The notes: generated by a model from the sequence alone, not told the origin. Shown: positions 46,012 through 58,898, counted from the first letter of the stretch. The stretch is 64,000 nt of DNA from Hyphodiscus hymeniophilus (GCA_016508695.1 VNKQ01000011.1:1488001-1552000), one strand, 5' to 3'. Program-made: numbers and translations.

Positions 46012-47930
46012 TCATAACTTTGTTATCTCGAGAAGAGCTTGTGTGAAATGGATGCCGATCTCTCGACACTGTATCCAGTAGTGAACGTCGAGCTGGGGAC
46101 CTAAAGATATGCACATATCATGAAGCCTGTTATGGTGTTGATTAAGGCTTTCAAAACGCGTTTCGACATATGATTTCGCGTCACGATCTTTCACGCCGCC
46201 CGAACGCAATTCCAATATGCCGCGTGGTATGTGTGAGCTGTCAAGTTGGTTCCAAATCGAAACGAATACCAATTTGAGCAAATGTGGTACCATGGTAGCC
46301 CTGAACATGCATCAGCTCTCGCAAGTCAATTTCTCGGAGGCGAAGAGGTGTACTGACCTGGAGATACTCTTTGCAAGGGCTTGCAGGAGAGTTGTCCGCC
46401 TTAGAAGTATCTGCGATCGCATCCGAAGATCTCGTGCCTGGTTAACCTGAGCCGGGGTCCTTATAGCAAGTGAATTATCTGTACTGCATGTAACGCCAGT
46501 ATAAGACCACAACGTTCCGCTTCGGCTATCAGATATAAGTGCTCTATTCGCGGATTTAGGAGCACATACCATTGCAAGACTAGCAACGAAAGCTGGCAAG
46601 CCGTAAGTTGTTGTTGCATGACCCTTCGCATCGGTAGGGGGTTGCTGCCGACTTGCATTGCTGTCCGAACAACATGAAGATTATGTTTTACGGTTAGAAT
46701 TTCCATCTCTGCAACACAGCCTTCCGAGTCAATTGTTGCCAAGGTTTCATGACTTTCGAGTCTGGACAATCGAGCTGTTCCAGGTTCCCATAACCCCTCG
46801 CTGAAGTTTGTTGGAGAACCAGTGCTCAACTACTGGCTCGGTCAGAGCCAGCGCCTGCTCAGCTTCTCTAATCGTTTCCGACAATGCCAGTGTCCAGAAA
46901 GCGGCGTTAGCGGAAGTGAGACGTTGGAGGACTTTTACCTTTCGACCAAGAAGATGCAATTGGAGAATCAGATCCTCTTGAGACGTATCGAATGTCTCGT
47001 TCGGTTGCTGATAGAACATCTCGTAGAATGATAACGCATCATGGAGGTCGTCTACGAGATACTCACTAATATCATCGTCTGCTCCGTGAATGCTTCGAAT
47101 GTCGCTTTGAGAACGCCCTTCGGTCAGAGCTAGAGTTTTGACTGCAGCTATAATTTCGGCAGCAGTGTGGTCTGAGGGTTCATATGTCACCTCACAATGC
47201 TCAACCTCTGACATGTGATCTGGAAGAGCAGACTGGCCATCACCGCCTTCTGCAAGAGCAGTCTTGAGCAAGTCTATTATGAGGCCTCGATGTTCGTTAA
47301 GTACCGTATCCGTGATCGTTCCGTAGTCCTCCAGTTCACGTTTTATAGCAAGCCAGGTATCCTCGTCTCCATCCTCTGTGGAAGCGATCGAATCCGGAGA
47401 TATCACTGAGTCTTCGCGCAGACCTGCTTGTCGCTCTGCTATAATTTGGGAGACCATTTTCTCTAGTCGAGCTTGTGACGACCTTTTGGATATCATGACT
47501 CAGTTCATCTCAAATCAACATCAAGGAACATCAACACTTACAGAACAAGGCTCGTCTTGAAAGAAGTCAACATAGTAATGTAAGATTCGAGCCTTGATTT
47601 TAATTCCGCAGTCTCTGCTCGAGGGAAACGAAGCCTATCCATGGTGCGCGTACCCTTCATTCCTAAACCGCTGTATTTCCTGAGAAGCTGGTCGAGTTCG
47701 TCGAGCGTATCTTTGCTGCCCTCTCCAATTCGAAGGAGATCATATTTCTTTGCATCAGGAAGATCCCATTCCTCGATCGTTTCATTCACATCTTTAATCA
47801 CGATGTGTAGACTGATAAGTTGAGTGGAAATAGCTTTGAAGTCCGCAGGTGCTTTCTTGCATCTGCCATAAATCTGCCATGCGAGCTGGCCCACGGCGAT
47901 GAAGTCGCCAACACTGAACCCGAAGCTCAT
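46012..47930 (-). CDS. Helo-like N-terminal domain protein (fungal STAND-type N-terminus), one-base frame break
   Basis: Exons proposed by phase: 47930-47542, 47482-46653, 46446-46358, 46300-46012. The start MSFGFSVGDFIAVGQLAWQIY and the helices after it match the fungal N-terminal domain found on NACHT/STAND proteins (Helo-like/HET-related); there it triggers cell-death or allorecognition responses. The middle part (SSQARLEKMVSQIIAERQ, then ELEDYGTITDTVL) is a helical region common to stand-alone members of this group. No NACHT, ankyrin or WD domain follows. In exon 2 the frame breaks at the four-base run 46794-46797 (CCCC on +): with one G fewer, reading continues through LSRLESHETLATIDSEG to the later exons (531 aa); as written, TGA follows soon after. 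The later exons could be alternative. Function unknown. Confidence 0.6.
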
Positions 47931-49133
47931 TATATTTTTCTAGGCTATGAGGGAATTGCAAGTTGTGTTTGACGTGGTTCTTGCAGGGAAAGGAAGATAC
48001 CATGTAGGAAAAGGGTTTCCGCAAGGCTGAGACCACGAGGACCACATTCTGCCTTGGCCACAACGTCAAAAATGCAATTCCGAGCACGTGAATCGGTCTG
48101 ATAGCCTCATAGATACAGCCGTTGCTACGCCTCATCTCGGCGCAAATGGCGCAACTGGACCACCCAATACATGTTGAACATTCTGGCGGCAGCTGGCTTG
48201 ATTGGCAGCTGCTGGAAGAAAGTGGCGCAGGCAGCATGTGAACAACACACCACAATAAACAACAATTACAAAACAAAGTGGATAGATTTCAGCCTTGGTA
48301 CAAGGTTGCTGCGCATAATAAGAGACGGGGGTTGATGGTCAAGTACAGCAAAAAAGTCGCAAAAGAATGATGGTGGTGCTGTAGCTTGCTCGCCCTGCCG
48401 AGTAGAAATAATATAATCCTGAAAACGAAGGAATTTAAAAGACAGAACGAGCTACGCAGATCCCACTCAGCTCATCAATCACGCGAGTTCCAGCTCATTC
48501 CTAAACATAGGACATTTCCATGTAACAGGAAGATATGGGTGATTGCAGAATCGTAATGGACCGAGAGTCGTCGATAAGAGATGGGTATACATCTTTCATC
48601 TACGCGCCCCTCGGTACGTCTGGGCCAGTAACTCGCGCGAGAGACATCAAGTGGGAAGAGCATCTACTCAAAGCCTCGCATCGACTACTTTCTCCCAAAC
48701 TTCTTGATAATCTGAAGGCGAACTAGCTGGAGGACTGTTCCATTCAAGAGGCTGATCCAAGCTTGAGATCGTCAAGTGCAGTATACCCGAGATGATCGTA
48801 AGCCCCTTGAGACCTTGAGAAGAGGGAGTTTTGTCGGAGCAAGTATCTCAAGACATCGGAATCTTGTGAAGCAATAGGCGACCCAACGGAAAATTGATAA
48901 GATTATAATTGGCACGTGATAAGGAATAGAAACGGCCGCTAGCGTGCCTTGCCCAAATAATTTCTGGAGCTTGCATCTCAACTTAACAAGCAAACGGGAA
49001 ACAACGTTACTCTCGCACTTGCAAACAATATCTCGACCTTTCCTTGCTATCCGCTTGCGATATCGAAGTCAAGTCGGCACAGGAAGCAGGAACGCATTAC
49101 AAGTCCGTGGAAGGAAGTAACAACTCAGTCAAG
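47931..49133. other. Divergent intergenic region
   Basis: 1.2 kb between the Helo-like gene (-) and the RS-rich gene (+). E-box-like CACGTGAAT at 48087-48095 and CACGTGAT at 48913-48920, the latter about 215 bp before the RS gene start. Small plus-strand frames (for example 48535-48726, 63 codons) are not convincing genes. Confidence 0.45.
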
Positions 49134-51550
49134 ATGGACCGAGGAAGGGACCGCGAACGAGATATTCGAAGGTTTGTGACTTCTTTCTTTTAACGTTATA
49201 CTTTGCAGCCATCGCAGAATAAATTCGAATGTTTATTGCATATTCCAACCACTGCCACAATCTGAGAGAGCCGTTTGGATTCGGCACAGCCGGAGCTTCT
49301 TCTGCCATCCCAATCCCTCCCACGCCTTGAACAAGCCGGATTTGTTGCCCATTTGTCGCTCGTTTTGAGTGGCCATGTCTCGGTCGCTGAGGCTACCTGA
49401 ACGACGGGGCTCTTACGACGAGCATGGGAACTTCGTCTCGAATGAGGACACTCAGCATCAATTGCACTCAGCCATTCGGGAGCTCGAAAACTGTATACAA
49501 GATCTGCCAATTCGATATCGGGGACTCGTCAATGTACGACAAAACGTGGCATCAGGCGAAGCGACGAGATTTCTTTATATGTACCGGCAACGCCCACGAA
49601 CGACAGCTGAGGAGCATGCTCACGCTCGCCAAATGATTGCAAGAGCACGAGAAATTACAGCTGCACTCCATGCATTACTGAGTACAAGAAGGAGCATGAA
49701 TGTTCCGGGCAGAACGAAGATCCAACGAAACCTCAGACGCCTTGCCAACTCACCTGATAGACGAGCTGGAGATCCTGGGTCTTTGCCACATAGAAGCATT
49801 CTTGAGTTATCCTATAACTCTCGAGATACTGAAATGCCTGATCGCTTTCATGCTTCTCAAGAACACAGAAAACCACGGAGGCCTTTGCCTGATAACATCT
49901 TGAGCCCAGCTAATCCTTCTGCTTCCAGGGAACCCAGAGTCGAAACTCGAGTCGAGCGCAATGGAGTAACAACTATGCTTGGAAATGGAGAGTCATACCG
50001 TCCGAATAGACCCGGCAGCCGAGGGCGGACTCCTCCAAGAGGAGATACCTTCCGCTCTGATAGAGAAAGATCTCCGCGTCGAGCAAGATCACCCCCTGTT
50101 ACCGATAGCTACCACCCCAAATCGCGAGATCGCTCACCACGACGCAAATCTCCTGTACGACGCTCATCTCCTAGAGACAACTGGCGAGGAGGAAGATCTC
50201 CTCAACGTAGAGCCAGAAGCCCACCCCGGAGATATTCTCCCCGGCGAGATGATGGTAGGAGAGAGAGGGCTAGGTCACCAAGAAACGACAGGTACGTATG
50301 TCAAATGATATCCAAAGGCACATCTGACTCGGTGCAGACGAAGATCTAGATCGCCTTATGACCGGGATCGACCTACGACACGTAACCGATCGCCGTTTCG
50401 AAGGATTTCACCACCAGCTGGTCCTAGAGGATCATATCGTGCACACTCTCGAAGTCCAGACCGCCGTAACGACCGTGTTCCTACCGGCCCGAGTTCCTCA
50501 AATTGGCGACGGCATTCACCTTCCCCTGCGCGAGATTCAGGTCGCTCATCTGTTCGAACCTCTGGAAGTAATTCTCGACGTTCTTCTCCACATGTTCATC
50601 CAAGCCGGCAAGCAGCTGTACAACAAGCATCAAGACCCCGCTCTCCGCCGATGACACGTGAGAAATCACCTCCCGCTCAACTTCCATACCGAGACAGAGA
50701 TTTCGCAAGATCGAATCCCAGAGAGAAATCACCCATCCGCCCCAGATCCCCTCCGAGAGGACCAGCTACGTTTAGGCCCCCAACTGGGCCTGGCGGTGGT
50801 CGAAACTTTACAGCACCCACACCTTCGCCTACCCTATCTGCAAGTGGCACCCCCATGTCAATGTCTGCCCACAATCGATCAGACAATGCTTCAATACCCC
50901 CACCTGCCGGTCCTCGCGCCCAATTTACTCCGTCTCGAGGTGGATATGTCGGTAGAGGTGGCCGGGGATCTTTTGGTCATGACCGTCAAACTCGCCCAGA
51001 TCCTGCTGGTTGGGGAGCAGCGCCAAGTCGCGCAGCAACTGATTCATCGTCGAGACAAGCAAGGCCTGTAGATTCTGTTCCTCGACCTCCATCCGCCTCT
51101 CCTTCAGTGCCGACAGGTCCGTCATCATCCGTTCCAACCGGCCCTTCAGGTGGCATTCCTACTGGCCCGAGAGCTGGCGCTGGAATCCCATCTCGACCAC
51201 TTCTTCAACATTCTTCCAGTGTATATGGAAGCCGAACTCAATCCACAGCATCATCTGGCCCACGTCCACATCCAGCTATGGCAAACATGCCACACATCAT
51301 TCCTGGTGGTAGAATCGACCCAACAGCAAGTGGCATGTCACCAGAGATTGCAGCGAGACTCAAGAGAAGAGAAGAAGAAGAAGCTGTTCTAAGAGCCGAT
51401 CTAGAAGCGAAAACAGATGCGGCAAGGAAAAGCATGAGGGAGTTCGAACGGATGAAGAATGAGTCGGCACAGTGGAGATTGAGATCGGACATGAGTGCAA
51501 ACCATCTTAGTGCTTTGATTGGAGAGGGAGCTAGTGGTCCTGCTTTTTGA
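49134..51550 (+). CDS. RS/RD-rich protein, probable mRNA-processing factor
   Basis: Exons 49134-49171, 49392-50291, 50338-51550 (2151 nt, 716 aa). The mini first exon encodes MDRGRDRERDIR. Residues ~15-150 are ordered (LHSAIRELENCIQDLPIRYRG, then AEEHAHARQMIARAREITAALHALL) and look helical. Residues ~210-430 are an RS-type domain with dozens of RSP, RRSPR and SPRR motifs. After this comes a Pro/Gly/Ser region containing repeated PTGPS units (~570-610) and an RGGYVGRGGRGS glycine-arginine patch. The C-terminal ~75 residues form a charged coiled coil (IAARLKRREEEEAVLRADLE). The composition is that of splicing or mRNP scaffold proteins. No RRM is present. The specific orthologue is not recognised. 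A downstream ATG at 49375 would skip exon 1. Confidence 0.75.
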
Positions 51551-52823
51551 TGCGCCAGAGCTTCTACATTGTGCAATTGAAAACACCTCGTTCTTAATTG
51601 GCGTCTGGAAAATTCCCAAAGGGTCTTGAGCGATGGCGTTGGATTCAAGGAGAGATATCACAATTCATCAGTGAGATTGTATAGAATAGTGTATCAATGG
51701 AAACCATGTAATTGGCGCTCGTGTGTCTTGCCTCTCGCTTTCACCTGCTTCAATGTAGAATGTAAAGGGCCTGTTACATTGATCGGTCTTTAAGGTGTAT
51801 AAACTCTCCTCGTGCAAGGATCAGGCAGTCGAATGTTTCGCAGCGAGGACGAGGGACAGTCCAGCTCTCGACGTTCTTCACGTGATATGAAAGTCGAGGC
51901 ATATGGTGTCCACAACATACGTCTATATAGTAACCCACTCTTTGATGATTGCCGTCACCCACAGGATCTAGGTATTTCTTGAGAAGTGTCACAAGGATAG
52001 AGTTAAAAGGGACAGAGTTTCTAACGTATCTTCGGATGAGGTATGAAGATTCCATTGAAGCTGTATTCTTTGTTCTTCTTACGATTCACGAGATAATCTG
52101 CTCCTAGAGTCTCCAGGAACCTCAACGTTACTGTTATAAGCGCTGCGTTTGCTTCATTGTCCACTTGGAACACTTTTGGGAAGTGGGGGGGAAGGGGGAT
52201 CCGTTGATATGCAGGATATAAACAGAGAAGAGACAATGGAGATGTTTAAAGGTACTGCACAAACCCACAGTTGCACAACGTAGACTCATACACGGAGAGT
52301 CGTAAATTATCTCTGCTTTATCTCGGCTTGATCTGGGCCTTGATCTCATCATATGTAACCATTTGCAAGCTATTTCCACTTTCCCAGAGCGTCCGAAAAC
52401 ATCCCGCGGGCAATACCACCGCAATTCCTCGTCCAATACATACATTATAGACAACAGCAACTCTCCCTTCCAACCACAGCGCCACCAACACTCCATGCTG
52501 ACCCCGTCACAAAGCGAACGAAACGAAGATAGGGGTGCTGCAAATGCAAATGCACAGAAAAGTGCTGTGCTCCGGTTGCAATGGGTATCTTTTCCGCCAA
52601 TTCGCACCAAAGAAAACAAAATGAATGACCAAAATGAACGCCATCCGTACTTTGATGATAAAAGCACCCCCATGCCGTGCCACCCTTAACACCCTCTTGC
52701 TGACTGACGCGGCCGACATGCTACAACCTCCCTTGCATAGCGGATAATTCCGATTGGTCAGAAATCGAAGGGTCACACCGCCCCGAGTCAATGATTGGAT
52801 GACAATCACAGTAGCGTAGTTTC
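51551..52823. other. Tail-to-tail intergenic region
   Basis: 1.27 kb between two convergent genes. A minus-strand open frame of ~179 codons (52134-52673) occurs, Cys/Trp-rich and without recognisable domains; I do not call it. No repeats were noticed. Confidence 0.4.
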
Positions 52824-55800
52824 TTAGTCATCATCGTCCGAGATGATTGGTGGATTCGGTTCGAAGTCAACTTCTTCAACATCGTCAGGGAGATCGCTAA
52901 CATCGAATCTCTTGCGCTTTCTTCCAGGACTTCTGTGAACACCGTTTGCTGCGGGTTGAGGTTGGGAACCGTTTTCCCGCCTTTTTCCCGTCAGGGGTTC
53001 ACGGGAGGAATGGCGTGAAGTTGACGAGTCGCGCTTAGAAAGACCTCGGATTGAGATTCCAGGGTTGCCGTTAGACAGTGATGTAGCTCGACCGCCAGCA
53101 GGAGACATCGTGTGGTTGCGTCTTACGTCCATAGCCTGAGACTTTTGGTTTTGTAGATCTCTCCAATCCTTCAGATCACCCAAATCTATGCGAAGTTCCG
53201 CAATCTGCTCGGGAACGTTCCTTGCAACCTCCTTAGCAAGATGGTCAATGTCATCCTTAGCTTTTCTGGCTAGGTCTTTGGCACTAACAATCTGACTCGT
53301 TAAACTATCGAGAGCTTCTCGCAAAGCTTCAGTGGTCACAACGCCTACAGCCGGAACTCTACCAAGGAGTTTTGCGATGGTAACATCAATTCCTTGGAAT
53401 CGAGCATCGATCTGTCGCAGAAAGACATTGTGCTGCTCAAGCGTTGTCTCAGCGTTCCTGAGGTTCGGATAAGTTGAGTCCATCTGGTTCAGAATGTACA
53501 TGGCCATATCCTTGGTGTAGATACCATCAAGCCGTGTACTGATGCTCAGAATGCCATGCGTGACAGCCTCGACACGCTCTTGCAGGTCTTTGTCTATAAC
53601 ACTGAGCTGATTCGACTGAGCACCGAGCTGCATCGAGTGACTGACAGCTAGTTGATTGTATTTGCTGTCGATTTGTCTGAGAACATCGCCCTGAGATTGC
53701 TCATGTTGCATGAGTGTTACAATCTTTCCAGACAACTCGTCCAGCTTATTGTTGACTTGACTCTCATGCTCATTGAGTAGGGTAATCTTTCCAGAGAAAC
53801 CGTCCAACTTGCCATTGACTTGGGCGAGACTCGGCAATGAAACAAAGCCGTTCGAAATGCTGTCCACATCTTTCTTTAGCTGCTTGACCACCGAGTCGAG
53901 CTCATCAATCACACCATCCGAAGCAGACTGCATGGATTCAACAACGGTGACGATGAGTTTCTCCAGGCGGTCATAATCGAGTTCTGCCGAAGAGGTGGTA
54001 TTTTCCGAGCCAGGAATTTGCCCAGCGTGCTTCTCCACTTCGGTTAATCGCGTTTCCCATGACTGACTTCGCTTCTCCACAGCATTTAATTTTGTATCCA
54101 CACTGCTCAAAGCATCCAGGGTCAATGCCATTTGCTGAGCATTCACCCAACCAGACGGCGGCGTCCTATCAGCACGAGCCTGTTTTTCTACATCGACTAA
54201 CCTCTTTTCGATACCAACCAACTGCTCATGTCCGTCGAAAGCTTCACCTGGTGCTGATGTATGTCTATCCATCGGAGATCGAGGTTGTCTGACTCTCTCT
54301 GCAACTTCTATTCGCCTTTTTAGGCCTTCCATCTCAATCAGGAGCTTATCTACTTTGGCGGTAGCACTCTCTGCGTACGCAAGCTTCTTTCTCAAATCGA
54401 CCATGTCAATATTGGAGGGTAGACTGGTTAGTCTGCTGCTGAAGCCATTCACTTTGTCGTTAGAGTCGTCGACTTTGTTTCGAAGCTCAACTAGCGATGC
54501 CGTTTGATCTTGGCTTTGTATAGCCGTAACCTGTACTAGCAAGCTCTCTATAGTTGACTGGCCAATCTCGAAGTCGTTTCGCAGCTTCCGCTGATCTTCA
54601 ACCAGCGCCTTTACGTGCATGATCAGGGGTGCAAGGTCCGTCTTAATCTGGACTTCTACCTTCAATAGCCTTTCGCTGTAGTTGTTGAGAATGTGGCTAG
54701 TAGCGTTACTGACAGCTTCTTCCTTAGACTTGCTCTTGTTGGAATCTTGCACTTCAAGGCTGGGAACGCTATCGATGCGTTTCGAAAGATCTAGTAGTGC
54801 CATCTTCAAGTTTTCCGGTAGCTTTGCTGATAAGTCTGCGATGCCGTTTTGGATGCTACTATTGCTCTGCTTCAGACCTTTCAATTCAGTCACAGCCTTT
54901 AAAGCATTGCGTTGTGCTTCGTCGACCCGAGGATTGATATTGTCCATGCACTGGTCGTGAGCACTACGAAGACTTGCCAATTCATTCTGGAAATTTCGAT
55001 TTTCAGTCTCCAAAGCCTCACGCTCCTTTCGCTGCTTCTCGATATACGCTTGATGTTCCTGAAGCTTGTCTTGTTGTATTTGAAGCTGTTTCTGTAAGGT
55101 CTGCATCGTCTTTTCCAGGGACTCGACTTTTGAGTGGAGCGCTTGTTTCTCTTGCTCATTGCCCCCTGGTCCGGAAAGAATAATGGAAACCGCTCCTTCT
55201 TGTAGAAAATCCTTCACCTTCGCATTTTTCTCAGCACATTTAGCCTCGATGGACTGGAGTGTTTTTCGAGCAGAGTCTTTGCTGCGCAATTGGGCTTCTT
55301 TCATAGCAGGAAATTTCTCGTGGTTCTCTTGCCCCTTCTTGAACTCGCCATCTCTCCTGTCAGAGTCCTTTTTAGCGGCAGCCTTTTGGTTCTTCAAGGA
55401 AACTAGATCTGTAGCTTCTTCAATGATCTGTGATAAGATTTGACTCATGGCATTAATGGCTGCTTTAGATTCTGGTGTAATAGAATTTGGCAGAGCCATT
55501 GTCTTATATTGATGTGAGTGTTGAAGATCGGTATTCGCTGACTTCACATCTTGGGTTGTCTCAGCCGTACTGTGTTGTCCACTTGTGTTATCTTGGCGTG
55601 AAACTTGAGCGTCTGTGTTCGCCGATAATTGATCTTCGTTTGACTTAGCTATACTGAAATCGTTTTGTTGTACATTCGAAGCTAATGGGGTCACTATCTT
55701 CAGGTGAGTGGTTGTGGTTTTGCAAGTATCGCTCGAATCGTTCAGCTCGTTGAATTTCGAGGATCGTGTTGTTTGAGGATCTGGGACTGAAGAGGATATG

Positions 55801-56532
55801 GTAGAGTCTTTCACACTATTGAGAGTGGTTGTGTTGGTACCCGTGAGTAGGGACGTGCGTTCTATTCACCCTTGGAATCAGTGTTGAATCAATATACTGC
55901 CAAGAGGCTGAGAATGGTATACAATAGGAATTCTAAAAAGCCAAGCCCACCTTTAGAAATACCTCTTATATCATTGGTAATGTTACCCGGTCTCACAGGC
56001 GACGATTTAGGAGACGAGCCGATTGTAGAACCTTGTATCGAAGTACGTCGATGAAGCTCGTTGGTAACTATGGACAATTTTGTAAGTGGTGAAGAAGCGT
56101 CATATGAGGGCCGATATGAGTTGAAGTGAGGTGGAACGCGTGTACGAAAGTCCCTATTTCGAAGAAAACATCAGTAATGATCAACATGATACACCTCATC
56201 GCTTCCTGTCAATGTTACTTGATATATTGGGTTGAGAGCTTCTGAAAATGCCTCGGCTGTCTTGTGAGAAATATTACTAGGTATATTTCACGAGATAGAT
56301 AAAATTACCGGTCTCTGTCAACCCAACTTCCTGACGGTTGTCTGGCTCTGGCTCTGTCTGGCGACCTCGAACGATCTCTTATGTCCCATCCGCTGCCTCT
56401 GTGTTGTAAATCAGGTCCTCTGGGTGGACTACGGTCTCGATCGTATGCAGACGTTCGCTGCTCGACTATGTCGGACGGAGCAGGGCGCCTACTTCTTGGG
56501 CGGCTGCGATCGGGGCTTCGGGGGCGATTCAT
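52824..56532 (-). CDS. SR-headed long coiled-coil protein (nuclear, unknown)
   Basis: Exons 56532-56309, 56153-55951, 55861-52824 (3465 nt, 1154 aa); two other donors near the end of exon 2 are also in phase. Exon 1 is an RS/RD-rich head (MNRPRSPDRSRPRSRRP, DRDRSPPRG). Then comes a Ser/Thr-rich stretch, then from residue ~260 onward mostly heptad-like coiled coil (EQEKQALHSKVESLEKTMQT, KLQEHQAYIEKQRKEREALE) with many repeats of the type LSSVDTKLNAVEKR and VNNKLDELSGKI. The end carries a basic nuclear-localisation-like RSPGRKRKRF followed by an acidic tail of Glu/Asp. No motor or kinase domain is present. A structural nuclear or spindle-associated role is possible, but nothing in the sequence proves it. 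Divergent from RVB2. Confidence 0.75.
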
Positions 56533-57203
56533 ACTCGAATCTATAGAATTTATGAGTAAATGTGAGAGGGTATACAGATGATTTTGACATGGCTGTCAGA
56601 TCCGAGCTTCCTCGAATGCGTAGACATCTGCCAACACTAGAGAGGTTTTTGCTAAGGAAATGTTCTCTAACAAGTCGCGTAGGAGAGTTGCGGCTGAGAA
56701 TAGTGCGTGGAGAGGGAATGATAAATTGACGACATCCACAAAATATTGATTGAAAAGTTCACCTACCATGTGTCCAACGCAAAGGACACTATGAACGCTT
56801 TCAAGTGCGAGTTTGGCATCCTAATATGGCTTGCGGGTGCTAGGGAATTGCTCATCGGTGAAGGAGAACGTGCATGCGGTTGTAACTGAGGAAGACGCGC
56901 CAGGATCGGATCGGATAGCACAATTCTACGAAGCGTAGTTCTTGGAGCTGAGGAATACTCAAAGATCTGTAGTTCGATGGAGTAATAGGGTTTCAAGGAG
57001 TGATCGTCGGTGTTGTTGTTGTGTAGTGGTAGAAGTTCAAAGAAGTCAATCGCGAACGCACTTTCACTTTAAAGTGCCCGCATGAATTGGTCCGCCGAGC
57101 GACGCTAGTCTGGTTGCCAAACCTCAACTTTTATTTTTGATAGGGACGAACCTTGATCGCGTCCTTGGGAACCACGTCCAATTTTCATCCCAATCACTCA
57201 AAA
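56533..57203. promoter_or_regulatory. Divergent promoter region SR-coiled-coil gene / RVB2
   Basis: 671 bp. Close to the minus-strand gene, TTACTCATAAATTCTATAG (56542-56560) looks like the end of a 5' UTR intron. A short palindrome CACTTTAAAGTG is at 57066-57077, about 130 bp before the RVB2 start. No gene is supported. Confidence 0.4.
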
Positions 57204-58723
57204 ATGGCTGCAGTACGCGTTGCAGACTCTACGTTTTCTGGAAGAGTAGCTGACATGACTCTAGGCAATCCAAACAGTCTCCGAGAGTAAGGAGGTTCGC
57301 GGCTTGAACCTCATTGCGGCTCACAGCCACATTCGAGGTCTTGGAGTCGATCCTGATACACTGGAACCACGAGCCTCATCGCAGGGCCTAGTTGGACAGG
57401 AAAAGGCACGAAAAGCAGCTGCGATAATTTTACAAATGGTGAGGGAGGGAAGAATTGCTGGCAGAGCTGTGTTGATTGCAGGACCCCCAAGGTAGGTTGG
57501 AGCAAACACTTGCACCAAGGCTGTGCTGATGAGGCCTTTTCTCCAGCACCGGAAAGACCGCAATTGCTATGGGGATGGCGCAGTCATTGGGACAAGACAC
57601 ACCCTTTACAATGCTCGCATCCTCTGAGATATTCTCCCTTGAGATGTCAAAGACAGAAGCCCTCACACAAGCATTCCGAAAGTCGATCGGCGTTCGGATA
57701 AAGGAAGAAAGCGAAATGATCGAAGGAGAAGTAGTCGAGATTCAAACTGATCGATCTGTAACTGGCGGCACGAAGCAGGGCAAACTTACCATCAAGACGA
57801 CGGATATGGAATCTGTATATGATATGGGAGCCAAAATGATCGATTCCATGACCAAAGAACGCGTTATGGCTGGCGACATCATCTCCATCGATAAATCTTC
57901 CGGCAAGATCTCCAAGCTTGGACGTTCGTATGCGAAATCACGCGACTACGATGCTATGGGTGTTGATACGAAATATTTACAATGCCCAGATGGAGATTTA
58001 CAGAAGCGAAAGGAGGTCGTTCATACGGTCAGCCTTCACGAGATCGATGTTATCAACTCCAGGACCCAAGGATTCTTGGCTTTATTCTCGGGAGACACAG
58101 GCGAAATAAGGAGCGAGGTGAGAGACCAGATCAACACCAAGGTTGCGGAGTGGAAAGAGGAAGGAAAGGCAGAAATCGTCCCAGGGGTACTATTCATTGA
58201 TGAGGTACACATGCTCGATATTGAGTGCTTCTCGTACATCAATCGCGCGCTGGAGGACGAGCTTGCACCCATAGTTATCATGGCTAGCAACAGGGGCAAT
58301 TCGCGGATTCGAGGCACCAACTACAGAAGTCCCCACGGCTTACCCCTTGATTTTTTGGACCGCGTTGTCATCGTCAGTACACATGCCTACATAAAGGAGG
58401 AGATCCAACAGATTCTCGCCATCCGTGCACAAGAAGAAGACGTGGATGTTTCACCAGATGCTTTGGCTTTGTTGACTAAGATCGGCCAAGAAGCTGGTCT
58501 ACGATATGCCAGCAACTTGATCACGACTTCGCAACTCATCATGGCGAAGCGAAGAGCGAAGACAATCTCGATTGAGGACGTACAACGGAGCTTCCAACTC
58601 TTCTATGATTCCGGTCGAAGCGTGAAATTTGTTGCAGAGTTCGAGAAGAAGCTCATCGGCGAGGGTGGAGAGGTTAGCTTATCTGTTACGAATGGACATG
58701 GAGATGCAATGGAGTTGTCATGA
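57204..58723 (+). CDS. RVB2: RuvB-like AAA+ ATPase 2 (reptin)
   Basis: Exons 57204-57212 (only ATG GCT GCA), 57265-57491, 57547-58723 (1413 nt, 470 aa; typical length 471). Walker A is GPPSTGKT, split by intron 2; Walker B is LFIDEVHMLDIE; sensor I is IMASNRGN and sensor II lies in AGLRYASNLI. The inserted OB-like domain (~130-240: VVEIQTDRSVTGGTKQGKLTI) distinguishes Rvb1/2 from bacterial RuvB; the TDMESVYDMG segment points to Rvb2 rather than Rvb1. It works as a hetero-dodecamer with Rvb1 in the INO80, SWR1, R2TP and, in most fungi, Tra1-linked complexes. Convergent with LIN1, 175 bp apart. Confidence 0.96.
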
Positions 58724-58898
58724 TTTGGATCCGAGGCGTTTGGAGATTCCCATGGTCGAAATGGTAGAAATGTATGAATAAAACAAAAGCTAGGCAGGCG
58801 TACGCGGCAGAGTGGACACTTGGATCTATGACTCGACACATGGGCCATCTGGGTGAATTTTTACTATTTCTACAGATTTTGGGTATCTTTTTTTTACT

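Noticed and set aside
52134..52673. Minus-strand 179-codon frame between two convergent genes
   Set aside because: Long, but with no domain, odd Cys/Trp composition and no supporting context.
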